This document shows positions 18,079-25,614 of a DNA stretch of 64,000 bases, piece by piece. Each line of letters opens with the position of its first letter. Position 1 is the stretch's first letter. The notes below the pieces were generated by a model. The model searched no databases. It was not told where the DNA came from and was given only the letters and a program-made list of their open reading frames with translations. Source of the stretch: Sporomusa acidovorans (GTDB lineage Bacteria > Bacillota > Negativicutes > Sporomusales > Sporomusaceae); NCBI RefSeq assembly GCF_900101845.1, contig NZ_FNAM01000016.1:1-64000 (forward strand). Reading direction: 5' to 3'. The translations under genes and the position numbers were made by a program.

Positions 18079-18695
18079 AGGCTAATCCTCCGGCTGAATA
18101 ACAGTCTAAAAAAAATGAGGGTAACATTGATTAGTGAAGCTAATAAAACATAGAGCATGATTCGGTTCATTTCGATATGCCCGCTGGCATTTATTACCGG
18201 CTCGGGATGGAGAGAGAAGTAATAGCGGGGAATAACGAAAACTAAAAAAGGTATGGTTAAGCAGGAAAAAAGTGAATATATCGCAGACAGCTTGGCCTTT
18301 TTTTCTTGTTCTGGAATGGAAGTACGTAGCGCAAAATATGCGCCGTATAGCAAGAGTAAAATAAAGATGGTTATTTGGCGGGGGTCCCAGTTCCAGTACG
18401 TCCCCCAGGTTAATTTGGCAAAAATTGCGCCGCTGACAGTAGCCAAAAGGCAAAAGAAAAATCCGAGTAAGGCAGAACGATAACTGAAATAATCGTTTTC
18501 TAGACGACGGTTTCTAAGATAGCGAAAAGCCCACCACGCTGACAGCAGGAAAGCCAGAACGGAAACCCAGGCAGTTGGAATATGAAAAAAAATTAAACGG
18601 ACTAAATGGCCAAGGCCAATGGCGGGCGGTACCAGGGAAAATACCAACCAGACAACGCCGGCAGTAAATAAGAATAGTAATGTATTAATCATCAT
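18075..18695 (-). CDS. ccmC: Haem handling protein CcmC
   Basis: A 206-residue protein with six predicted hydrophobic helices and the WWD signature WGTYWNWDPRQ near residues 97-107. CcmC loads haem onto CcmE. His residues in GLGHLVRLIFFHIPTAW and in the late periplasmic loop (YYFSLHPEP) are the likely haem ligands. ATG 18695 follows AAGGAGAG. It sits 12 bases after ccmB. Confidence 0.93.
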   Translation of the reverse strand: MMINTLLFLFTAGVVWLVFSLVPPAIGLGHLVRLIFFHIPTAWVSVLAFLLSAWWAFRYLRNRRLENDYFSYRSALLGFFFCLLATVSGAIFAKLTWGTYWNWDPRQITIFILLLLYGAYFALRTSIPEQEKKAKLSAIYSLFSCLTIPFLVFVIPRYYFSLHPEPVINASGHIEMNRIMLYVLLASLINVTLIFFRLLFSRRISL

Positions 18696-18707
18696 AATGC
18701 GCTCTCC

Positions 18708-19385
18708 TTAATCGTACCAAATGTAATCAAATAAAATAGAAGCAATGCCAAGCAGAAAAATATCATAGCCGAAGACCAAGCAGAGTTGGTGTTGCATGGT
18801 AAAAACTGTATTTGTTAGTACGCCTTCAGTAAGTTGAATAGATACTAAAAATAGCGGCAAAATGATGGGAAAGCTCAGGACGGTAAAGAGCGAAGCTTGG
18901 CTCTTAGTATAAATAATCATCGAAGCTGTTAATGTTGTTATAGCAGCAATCCCTATATTTCCGGCAAATAAAAGCAAGCATAAATAGCCGAAGTGATAAC
19001 AGGTAACATTCAGAAAAATTATAAATAATGGCAGCAAGAATAGTGCTAAGACATGCAGCAATAAAAGGTTATAGAAAAACTTTCCCCATAACACCGGTTG
19101 GCTACTGCTGTAACTGCGGAGAGTATGGAGGGTACCTGTGGCCTGTTCTTGCAAAAAGACGCGAGAAAGTCCGGCCATTGCCGAAAAAAAGAAAATGGTC
19201 CAGAAAAGAATGGCGATTAGGTTTGCCGTTAATGGCTGGCTGCCAAGCGACAGGCTAACGGCGGCAAGGGTTGTTAGTGCAAACATGAGGAGGGAATTAA
19301 TGGCGGAGAGAGTTCGCAACTCGGTTTTTATTTCTTTTAAAAAGATCAGTTTGGTTTTATGTAAGCCGGTAAAGCGTGTCGGCAT
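18708..19385 (-). CDS. ccmB: Haem exporter membrane subunit CcmB
   Basis: A 225-residue protein with about six hydrophobic segments and the CcmB-type N-terminal amphipathic part (FLKEIKTELRT). It partners the CcmA ATPase in releasing holo-CcmE from CcmC. The start ATG 19385 follows GGAGGT and lies inside the 3' end of ccmA (29-bp overlap), a sign of tight coupling. Confidence 0.88.
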   Translation of the reverse strand: MPTRFTGLHKTKLIFLKEIKTELRTLSAINSLLMFALTTLAAVSLSLGSQPLTANLIAILFWTIFFFSAMAGLSRVFLQEQATGTLHTLRSYSSSQPVLWGKFFYNLLLLHVLALFLLPLFIIFLNVTCYHFGYLCLLLFAGNIGIAAITTLTASMIIYTKSQASLFTVLSFPIILPLFLVSIQLTEGVLTNTVFTMQHQLCLVFGYDIFLLGIASILFDYIWYD

Positions 19386-19977
19386 AGGCTACCTCCGCAG
19401 AATCATTTGTGGCAAGGAGTATAGTGCGTTGTTCAATTTTGGCCATACCAATCAACTGCTTAACAAGATTCCTTCCATTTTGATCTAGATTAGAAGATGG
19501 CTCATCAAGCAGCCAAATTTTTTTGTTCGCTGCATATAGCAAGGCAAGTTTCAATCGCTGTTTCATGCCGGTAGAAAAGTTGCTTAGCTGCATGCTTGAC
19601 GCTTGCGGCAGATTTACTATTTGCAGGCTGTTGTTAATTTGGCCGGCAGACAGAAAACTGCCTGTCATGCCGAGGAAAAAAGCAAGATTTTCTGCGGCTG
19701 TCAATGATTCATAAAACTGCATCTCAGGCGAAATAAATGCAATTTGGCTGTGTATCTCATCTGACGATAGGGGCTGATTGTTCAGCATATAGGTAATTGT
19801 TCCGGCAGATGGGCGGATAAGCGTAGCGATAATCTTTAAGAAAGTGGATTTTCCCGATCCATTTTCTCCCGTAATGCAAGTACAGGCGCCGGCGGCAATA
19901 GCACCGCTAAATTGACCGTATAAAGATCGTTTTGGGTATCTTTTTTCTATTCCGGAAAAATGAATGGATATTCCCAA
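19357..19977 (-). CDS. ccmA: Haem exporter ATPase CcmA
   Basis: A 206-residue ABC ATPase. Walker A GENGSGKST is at about residues 38-46, the ABC signature region is LSNFSTGMKQRLKLALL and Walker B is IWLLDEPSSNLD. Size and operon position (first of ccmABCEF) identify CcmA. It starts at TTG 19977 after an AGGGG site. Only 15 bases separate the start from the terminator of the upstream cytochrome gene, so the ccm genes may depend on read-through or on a promoter overlapping that hairpin. Confidence 0.92.
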   Translation of the reverse strand: MGISIHFSGIEKRYPKRSLYGQFSGAIAAGACTCITGENGSGKSTFLKIIATLIRPSAGTITYMLNNQPLSSDEIHSQIAFISPEMQFYESLTAAENLAFFLGMTGSFLSAGQINNSLQIVNLPQASSMQLSNFSTGMKQRLKLALLYAANKKIWLLDEPSSNLDQNGRNLVKQLIGMAKIEQRTILLATNDSAEVAYADTLYRLT

Positions 19978-19991
19978 TTTTATTCCCCTAG

Positions 19992-20036
19992 AAAATAAGG
20001 GACTGCCAACGGAAAAATATAGCAGTCCCTTATTTT
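19992..20036 (-). terminator. Hairpin between the cytochrome gene and ccmA
   Basis: Perfect 15-bp arms AAAATAAGGGACTGC (19992-20006) and GCAGTCCCTTATTTT (20022-20036). On the reverse strand it follows the cytochrome stop and ends in a short T-rich tract, so it should end or attenuate the cytochrome message before ccmA. Confidence 0.8.
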
Positions 20037-20075
20037 AACTTAATTATTGTCTCTACCGCTGCAAGCTGCGAAAAT

Positions 20076-20588
20076 TTATTTTTCCCATTCAGGGGGAAGC
20101 TTTTTCATAAAGTCGAAATTGTGGCATTCCGCACAGGATGTCTTGGATTTGCTATGCATCTTATGACAATCAGCACACACTAAGTCGCCTAAATGAGAGT
20201 CGTGAGGATTTTCATTTCCATATTGAGTTTTGGCTTTGATGTCATTGATATTGTGACATTTAAGACACATCGCGTTATCAAATTTACGTTTTTCCGGCGG
20301 ATCATCAAAATCGTCTGTGACATATTCCCAGGTTTCTTCTACTTTATCAGAAATTGTATTTTCATGACATTCAATGCACGTTACTCCAGCTTGAGCATGC
20401 TTACGGGATAAAAGTTCTCCGGAATTGTAGCCTTCTACATATGGCCCCATAACGTGGCAGGGGGCGCAGGAAATGTTAGGGTAGGCTTCGACCTGTTTCA
20501 TTGCAAACGCAGCAACGCCAATAAAAAAAACTAATGAAATTGCAACAAGCAATGGCTTACGTTTGATAAAATCAATTAAAAAAGCCAT
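20076..20588 (-). CDS. Membrane-anchored pentahaem cytochrome c (NapC/NirT/NrfH-like)
   Basis: A 170-residue protein with one N-terminal membrane helix (residues 13-30) and five CXXCH sites: CAPCH, CIECH, CLKCH, CADCH and CAECH. Family members take electrons from menaquinol and pass them to exported reductases. The ccm genes next to it would mature it, and the Tat-lipoprotein flavoreductase at 11238 is the most plausible partner in this window (inference). NrfH has four haems, so five is slightly unusual. The ATG at 20588 follows AAAGGAGG. Confidence 0.88.
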   Translation of the reverse strand: MAFLIDFIKRKPLLVAISLVFFIGVAAFAMKQVEAYPNISCAPCHVMGPYVEGYNSGELLSRKHAQAGVTCIECHENTISDKVEETWEYVTDDFDDPPEKRKFDNAMCLKCHNINDIKAKTQYGNENPHDSHLGDLVCADCHKMHSKSKTSCAECHNFDFMKKLPPEWEK

Positions 20589-20611
20589 TATGAGTCCTCC
20601 TTTAAGTAATC

Positions 20612-20623
20612 ATTGACAACAAT
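20612..20623 (-). promoter_or_regulatory. Possible operator ATTGTTGTCAAT before the cytochrome gene
   Basis: The 12-mer ATTGTTGTCAAT (ATTG-N4-CAAT), followed by a base and ATTA, lies just upstream of the cytochrome ribosome site on the reverse strand. The same 12 bases occur in the spacer of the promoter-like element at 30253-30281, which hints at a shared regulator. Confidence 0.35.
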
Positions 20624-20907
20624 CGGTTTATCTTATTTTATAATAAACAGTAAGATTTTTCTTTGACGATTTCTACAATAAATTAAAGCTGCTCTTTGTA
20701 GATAATAACGACGGGGGATTGCCTGTTGATTAGGAAATGAACGGCTAACTGGGGGATAAAACACCTAAAAAAAATAGATTTCTTTAGTGAACTGTATACA
20801 AAAGTATGCTACATATTATAGAAATCACTAAAGAAAATAAAGCGAATTAATTATAAAATTGAAATAACGGTTTAGCAATGGGGAATAAAATCAGTACGGA
20901 GGGCATT
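20624..20907 (+). promoter_or_regulatory. Divergent intergenic region with a 12-bp inverted repeat
   Basis: TTTCTTTAGTGA (20779-20790) and TCACTAAAGAAA (20825-20836) form a perfect inverted repeat about 70 bases before the chemoreceptor start. It could be an operator; there is no T-run for a terminator. No gene is seen. Confidence 0.4.
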
Positions 20908-21736
20908 ATGGAAAATGAATTACAGGAAATAGTGGAGGCTTTCAACAAAATTACGCCACTTATCCAACAACTATTCGCAGATCCTATTAGTTTTATTATT
21001 ACAGATAGAGAAAAAGTGGTAGGGCTGCTATCGCATTCGAAAACTCCTCAAAATATAAGTATAGGCGATAAGTTAACAGGAGAAGAGGGCCTGAGCCTAT
21101 CCATGAAAGACAATAGGTTCGTATCTATGGTACTGCCGAAAGAGTTCTACGGATTTTCTTTTAAGGGAGTCAGCATCCCGCTAAAAGATAGCAACAATAC
21201 GATAATTGGCGCACTGGGAATCGGTATCAATTTGGACCGGCAAAATGAACTTGCCGACATATCCCATAATATTTCGGGTTCTTTAGATCAACTGGCAAAA
21301 GCTATCAGTCAGGTTACGGCAGGTGTACTGGACATCGCCAATTATAGCAAACAAAATTTAGAGAAAATGGATAAAACAAAGCTGGAAACACAAAATACCG
21401 ACAATGTGCTTGATTTTATTAGAAATGTGGCAGGCCAAACCAATCTTTTGGGAATTAATGCGGCTATAGAGGCAGCAAGGGCAGGTGAGCATGGCAGAGG
21501 ATTTGGCGTGGTTGCTGAAGAAATCCGTAAACTTTCCAGTTCTAGTGCGGATAGTATAAAAGATAGAGGATACTTTACAGACCATTCAAAATCATATAGC
21601 CAATGTTTCCGAGAGTATTAATAAAGAAAGCGGGATATTGCAAGAGCAATCGGCGGCTTTGGAAGAAATTAATGCCTCTGTTGAGGAACTAAGCTCTTCA
21701 GCACATTTTTTAGCGGATATTGCCCAAAAAATGTAA
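20908..21736 (+). pseudogene. Frameshifted soluble methyl-accepting chemotaxis protein
   Basis: ATG 20908 (after CGGAGGG) begins a protein without membrane helices: a short sensor part (residues 1-110) and a half-length signalling domain with [19 protein letters not shown]. The frame breaks at ATAAAAGATAG near 21560 and stops at 21621. One base later the sequence continues sensibly ([17 protein letters not shown], then SAALEEINASVEELSSS) to TAA 21734-21736. A single lost A in the A-run explains it, so it may be a recent mutation, a phase-variable tract or a sequencing error. Restored length is about 275 residues, like YfmS-type soluble receptors. Confidence 0.8.
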
Positions 21737-21737
21737 A

Positions 21738-21788
21738 AAAAACGAGAGATGTAAACATGAATAAACTTAATTATACTCTCTCGTTTTT
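21738..21788 (+). terminator. Terminator of the soluble chemoreceptor
   Basis: AAAAACGAGAGA (21738-21749) pairs with TCTCTCGTTTTT (21777-21788), directly after the restored stop codon. Its position supports 21736 as the true gene end. Confidence 0.8.
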
Positions 21789-21849
21789 GCAGGATTGGTT
21801 TGAAAACTATCTAAGAGCTGTACGTTTGGAATTTTGCTAAATAGTAAGA

Positions 21850-22617
21850 TCATAGCTGGTTTATGTGTTTTGCAATCCTAGTTACAGCCTGTAAAGCTAA
21901 AGACTCTTCCGGTAATTTTAATAGTGGTTTTCCTGCAAAGTCATGTTTTTCAACTAACCTGTCATAAGGAATTATGCCCAATATGGGTACACCGATTTCT
22001 TGTGCCATAGTTTCCAAAGGGGTAACGCTGTCTTTGCCTCGATTTAAGACGACACCTATTTGATCGCAGGCCGGAACACAGCCGTTGTCTACCAGCTGTT
22101 TAATATGTTTTACAGTCTGCATGCCTCGATACGATGTATCTGTGACAATAATTAGGGTATTGACTTTATCTACAACCTGACGGTTAATTTGTTCCAGGCC
22201 GGCTTCACCGTCAATTAAAATAGTATCGAAGGTGTTGGAAAGCTGGGCGATGGCATCTCGTAGCAGATCATTTAGAGCGCAAAAGCAGCCTTTTTTATCC
22301 ATGCACCCCATTGCTAGAAAAGAGAAGCCCTTTTCCTCAACCAAGGCTTTAAAGATCATATAATCGAGTTTCTCCACAATAGCGGTTTGGTCCGTTTCGC
22401 CCGCCTGCGCCGCTTTTATTATTTCTTCCCGGACTTTTCCTATTGTCAAATCTGTTGTAAGTCCCAATGAAAAGGGCAGCCCCAGCGCCGGGTCCGCATC
22501 GATCACCAATAATTTCCCGCTGCTTTGTTGCTGGGACAAAACTTTCGTCATCATAGAAGTAAAGGCTGTTTTGCCAACACCGCCCTTACCGCAGACAGCT
22601 ATTATTTTTCGTTCCAA
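21850..22617 (-). CDS. CooC-like P-loop ATPase (MinD/NifH class)
   Basis: A 255-residue protein with the deviant Walker A CGKGGVGKTAF at residues 9-19, VIDADPALGLPFSLG at 38-52 and a CxC pair at Cys111/Cys113 (KKGCFCAL). This matches CooC, the nickel-insertion ATPase for CO dehydrogenase and acetyl-CoA synthase. TTG 22617 with AAGGA was chosen as start because the longer frame only reads through the 5' hairpin. No CO dehydrogenase is visible here. It is the last gene of a set with an AcsB-like protein and a dehydratase/reductase, which suggests maturation of a metal site in one of them (inference). Confidence 0.82.
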   Translation of the reverse strand: MERKIIAVCGKGGVGKTAFTSMMTKVLSQQQSSGKLLVIDADPALGLPFSLGLTTDLTIGKVREEIIKAAQAGETDQTAIVEKLDYMIFKALVEEKGFSFLAMGCMDKKGCFCALNDLLRDAIAQLSNTFDTILIDGEAGLEQINRQVVDKVNTLIIVTDTSYRGMQTVKHIKQLVDNGCVPACDQIGVVLNRGKDSVTPLETMAQEIGVPILGIIPYDRLVEKHDFAGKPLLKLPEESLALQAVTRIAKHINQL

Positions 22618-22647
22618 TTTAATCCTTCTTTCTCTATATAGTATCCA

Positions 22648-22714
22648 ACATGTTGCAGGCAGGTGGTGTATTGGCAAAAATGAAAGTCAAATACGCCACC
22701 TGCCTGCAACATGT
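22648..22714 (-). repeat. Long 25-bp inverted repeat between the AcsB-like and CooC-like genes
   Basis: Arms 22648-22672 and 22690-22714 are complementary at 24 of 25 positions (the exception can be G:U in RNA) around a 17-nt loop. It lies inside the operon, 31 bases before the CooC-like start on the reverse strand. No T-run follows in the operon direction, though one (ATTTTT) follows on the forward strand. It may set mRNA stability or relative expression. Confidence 0.8.
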
Positions 22715-22752
22715 ATTTTTAATGCTGAATACATATTCTATGGACGGAATAA

Positions 22753-23487
22753 CTATTTCGCATATAAAGGTTTCAGTTTATTTGCGACTTCTAGCCCATT
22801 TTCACGTGCTGTAGCGCATAGTTCTTTTGACGAGCATTTTCCGCAATGTCCGGTTTTTATGCACTCATTGACATTAATTCCCCGGTTTTTCCAGACAGAT
22901 TCTTTGATTTTTTTCTGAAACTCATAAATCTTTCCGGCGATAGATTGCCAATGCTGGAATTGTGCTGTGGGAGAAGTAAGATAAAAAACTTGGACATTTG
23001 TTATGTTAGCAAATCTTTTTTTTATGCGTTGAATTAATATTTCTCCTAAGGCAGCAAAAGATAATCCGTCTTTTGCTGCTTGGTTGCTGATACGACACCA
23101 GAAAGTTTGATTGCTTTTCTTTACCATATAGCCGTCCACCTGCATCAATCCGTGCAGCGCTTGTCCTAACAGGTAATACGTTTCTTCATCAAAATTATGT
23201 CCGGCCACTTTCACAATTTGACCAAAAGGTAAAGAGAGTTCCGTTGTATTAAGATCTTCGCCGCACAGGAAGACGCCACTGTCTTTAATATCACTGGGGA
23301 CAATGATCGAGAATGTTGCTTGGCAGCCGCCGAGTTCAATTTTCATATCACTTTTTAGCACAATTCCCGAGCCTCTGCCTTTTTGTAAAAAATAAGACGT
23401 TCTCACATCTGCTAAAGATAGTTTCTGAAAGCACTCGGATGCCATTACGCTATCTATTTGTGCCTCGTACGCTTTAAATTGCTCCAT
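22753..23487 (-). CDS. Acetyl-CoA-synthase (AcsB/CdhC)-like protein lacking the A-cluster domain
   Basis: A 244-residue protein. Residues about 65-195 resemble the central region of acetyl-CoA synthase: SLPFGQIVKVAG, TFWCRISNQAAKDG, LGEILIQRIKKRF and NVQVFYLTSP align by eye with remembered AcsB sequence. The AcsB C-terminal domain that holds the Ni-Fe-S A-cluster is missing. Instead a short Cys motif C209-x5-C215-x2-C218-x5-C224 follows, suitable for a [4Fe-4S] cluster. ATG 23487 follows AAGGCGGTG. It lies 11 bases after the activase gene and upstream of the CooC-like ATPase. A role as electron carrier or assembly factor is a guess. Confidence 0.6.
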   Translation of the reverse strand: MEQFKAYEAQIDSVMASECFQKLSLADVRTSYFLQKGRGSGIVLKSDMKIELGGCQATFSIIVPSDIKDSGVFLCGEDLNTTELSLPFGQIVKVAGHNFDEETYYLLGQALHGLMQVDGYMVKKSNQTFWCRISNQAAKDGLSFAALGEILIQRIKKRFANITNVQVFYLTSPTAQFQHWQSIAGKIYEFQKKIKESVWKNRGINVNECIKTGHCGKCSSKELCATARENGLEVANKLKPLYAK

Positions 23488-23498
23488 AATACACCGCC

Positions 23499-24287
23499 TT
23501 ATTTTGGACACATAGCCCTATCTCTAGCAAAAAGCGCCGCTCCTAACGCACCTGCAATTTGCGGGTTTTCATTAAGCTTTGTAATTTTGCTATGCAATTG
23601 CTGTTCCAAGCTTCGAATTAATGCCTGATTTCTGGCACAACCACCTGTTAGTACAATATCTTCTACAATACCAATTTTATAAACCATCGCATGGATTCTT
23701 CTTGCTATAGAATCATGAATACCCGCAGCTATATCGGAAATTTTGACATTGTTATTCACCAATGTTATTACTTCCGATTCGGCAAACACACTGCATTGTT
23801 TTGATATTGTTTTCGGCGATGTTGATTGCAGCGAATAGTTTACCAGATCATCCAAGGAACAGTCTAACACTCTGCACATAGCTTCAAAAAACCGCCCTGT
23901 TCCTGCTGCGCATTTATCATTCATAGAAAAATCAACGACTTTGCCTGCTTTATTTAAAGAAATAACCTTACAATCCTGGCCGCCTATGTCCACAATTGTT
24001 CTAACAGCAGGATGAAGCCAATGCGCGCCTTTAGCGTGACACGAAATTTCCGATATATCATCTTGAACATAGGAAACATTAGTTCTGCCATAACCTGTAC
24101 CAACAATATAGGACAGGGCATCAACTGAATCAAGCCCAGCTTTCGCTACAGCCTCTTTCATGACTTGTTGGGCAGTGGCCTCCGGTCCATGGGCAGTGCG
24201 AGCAATCGACCATGCTAAAATTTGATCATCTTTTAATATTACAACCTTACCTGTGGTAGAACCAATATCACATCCTGCAACAAACAT
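23499..24287 (-). CDS. ATP-dependent activase of a 2-hydroxyacyl-CoA dehydratase/benzoyl-CoA reductase (BadF/HgdC family)
   Basis: A 262-residue ASKHA-fold ATPase. It has the phosphate loop CDIGSTTGK, DIGGQDCK near residue 100 and NDKCAAGTGRF with Cys126, and a second cysteine Cys165 in KQCSVFAE; two such dimers bridge one [4Fe-4S] cluster in this family. It pumps single low-potential electrons into the partner enzyme with ATP hydrolysis. A single activase gene suggests a homodimer as in HgdC, unlike BcrA/BcrD. It follows the two catalytic subunits by 16 bases and starts at ATG 24287 after GAGGTG. Confidence 0.92.
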   Translation of the reverse strand: MFVAGCDIGSTTGKVVILKDDQILAWSIARTAHGPEATAQQVMKEAVAKAGLDSVDALSYIVGTGYGRTNVSYVQDDISEISCHAKGAHWLHPAVRTIVDIGGQDCKVISLNKAGKVVDFSMNDKCAAGTGRFFEAMCRVLDCSLDDLVNYSLQSTSPKTISKQCSVFAESEVITLVNNNVKISDIAAGIHDSIARRIHAMVYKIGIVEDIVLTGGCARNQALIRSLEQQLHSKITKLNENPQIAGALGAALFARDRAMCPK

Positions 24288-24303
24288 TTACAATCACCTC
24301 GCA

Positions 24304-25611
24304 TTACATGTCTTTGGCCCGCTTAAAACCTGTGGTGCTTAAGAAATTAGAGATATCCTTTTTCAGTTGGTCAAGGGGAGTATACCGTTCATCAAACAGG
24401 CTTGTTGTCAGACCTAAAAGCGGCACCTCCATATCGCGGCATACCTTACGCAGGAAATACTTGGAACCTGACTGATCCTTATGTCCCATATGCCCGCCGT
24501 CAATTACACAGTTGATGCTATAGGTGTTAATAAGATCTGTTACATCATCAATCATTACATCTACAAAGCCGCGTCCCTGGCGAATCATCGGCACTTCAAA
24601 CACTGACCGCCGCGCTAGCCCAAACAGCATGCTTTCTTCGGTAGAGGTATCAATTTTTTCATACGGCGTATTCCCCTGGAAAGACATAACAACAACCGCA
24701 TTCCATTCTTCTTCCAGCCATTTGCCTAACCTTTCTCCCCACTGCGGCGCTAAGTCCGGCCATAAAATACGGATCTGTTCCTTTTCCAGCACACCTTTGC
24801 CGGCAGCTACCGCATCTTTCATCATATCGCGCACCACTGTCATGAGCGCTGTTGCCCGCGGGTCGCCGCACGGCAAATGCTGTGTCAGGGCCCAGAACAT
24901 ATCATCAGTAATGAATGAACCGATTGGGCAGGGACGGGCCTGTTTCAGTTCATTGACTTCTTTCCATACTTCATATTGTCTGTTGGTTTCTTCAACAATT
25001 TCACGGACTTTGGCAAATTCATATTTTGTGCCTGTTGTTTTCTCTAAGAAGGCAATCATATCTTTGAGCTGCTTGGCAACATATTTATAATCTTCGTCAG
25101 TATGCCCGTAGCTGGGGTCAATGATAAAATGAGGTACGTCTTTCCATTCCTTGTTGACCTTAAAGGCCTGATGCAACATAAGTTCACCGTCGCAAGGTTC
25201 GCCCATAGCCAAAAAACAATCCGGTTTCGGATGGAATTGGTTATATACAGAGTATACTGCATAACGGATAAGCGAACACATCTTCTCATCAAGCGGAAAA
25301 TGGTCGCATTCCTTGGCATCTTGATAATCTGTTAATTCCAGATGAAACAATAGCTCGAATACCGGATTATAGTATTTAATCCCCATTCCGGCTGCAATTT
25401 CCTGGGCATTGCCATACCATGTACAGATAAGGGGCTTGTGATTCTCAGCAGCGTCGGTAATATTCTCGTTGTAATCAAGCATTAATTTTAAAAATTTTAT
25501 CTGTACCGGGTTTTGCTCTTCGGCCGGTGCCGATTCCAGCATTTTTAACACTCCGACTACTCTTTCATGATATTCATGAATTCTTTTTAAATCTTTTCTC
25601 ATTTTTGCCAT
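24304..25611 (-). CDS. 2-hydroxyacyl-CoA dehydratase / benzoyl-CoA reductase family subunit (BcrB/HgdB-size)
   Basis: A 435-residue protein of the HGD-D family. Conserved Cys residues that may bind the active-site cluster occur at ICTWYGN, MGEPCDGEL and LPCGDPRA. The C-terminal half has the usual VVVMSFQGNTPYEK and RKVCRDMEVPLLGL strands. Size (435, with a 378-residue partner) is like BcrB/BcrC of ATP-driven benzoyl-CoA reductase or HadB/HadC dehydratases. Which reaction it catalyses, ring reduction or syn-dehydration of a 2-hydroxyacyl-CoA, cannot be told from sequence by eye. It starts at ATG 25611, three bases after the upstream stop. Confidence 0.85.
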   Translation of the reverse strand: MAKMRKDLKRIHEYHERVVGVLKMLESAPAEEQNPVQIKFLKLMLDYNENITDAAENHKPLICTWYGNAQEIAAGMGIKYYNPVFELLFHLELTDYQDAKECDHFPLDEKMCSLIRYAVYSVYNQFHPKPDCFLAMGEPCDGELMLHQAFKVNKEWKDVPHFIIDPSYGHTDEDYKYVAKQLKDMIAFLEKTTGTKYEFAKVREIVEETNRQYEVWKEVNELKQARPCPIGSFITDDMFWALTQHLPCGDPRATALMTVVRDMMKDAVAAGKGVLEKEQIRILWPDLAPQWGERLGKWLEEEWNAVVVMSFQGNTPYEKIDTSTEESMLFGLARRSVFEVPMIRQGRGFVDVMIDDVTDLINTYSINCVIDGGHMGHKDQSGSKYFLRKVCRDMEVPLLGLTTSLFDERYTPLDQLKKDISNFLSTTGFKRAKDM

Positions 25612-25614
25612 GGC

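Noticed and set aside
24524-25090. 188-codon forward open frame inside the dehydratase subunit gene
   Set aside because: It is the antisense shadow of a well-supported HGD-D gene with matching family motifs; its own sequence has no recognisable domain.
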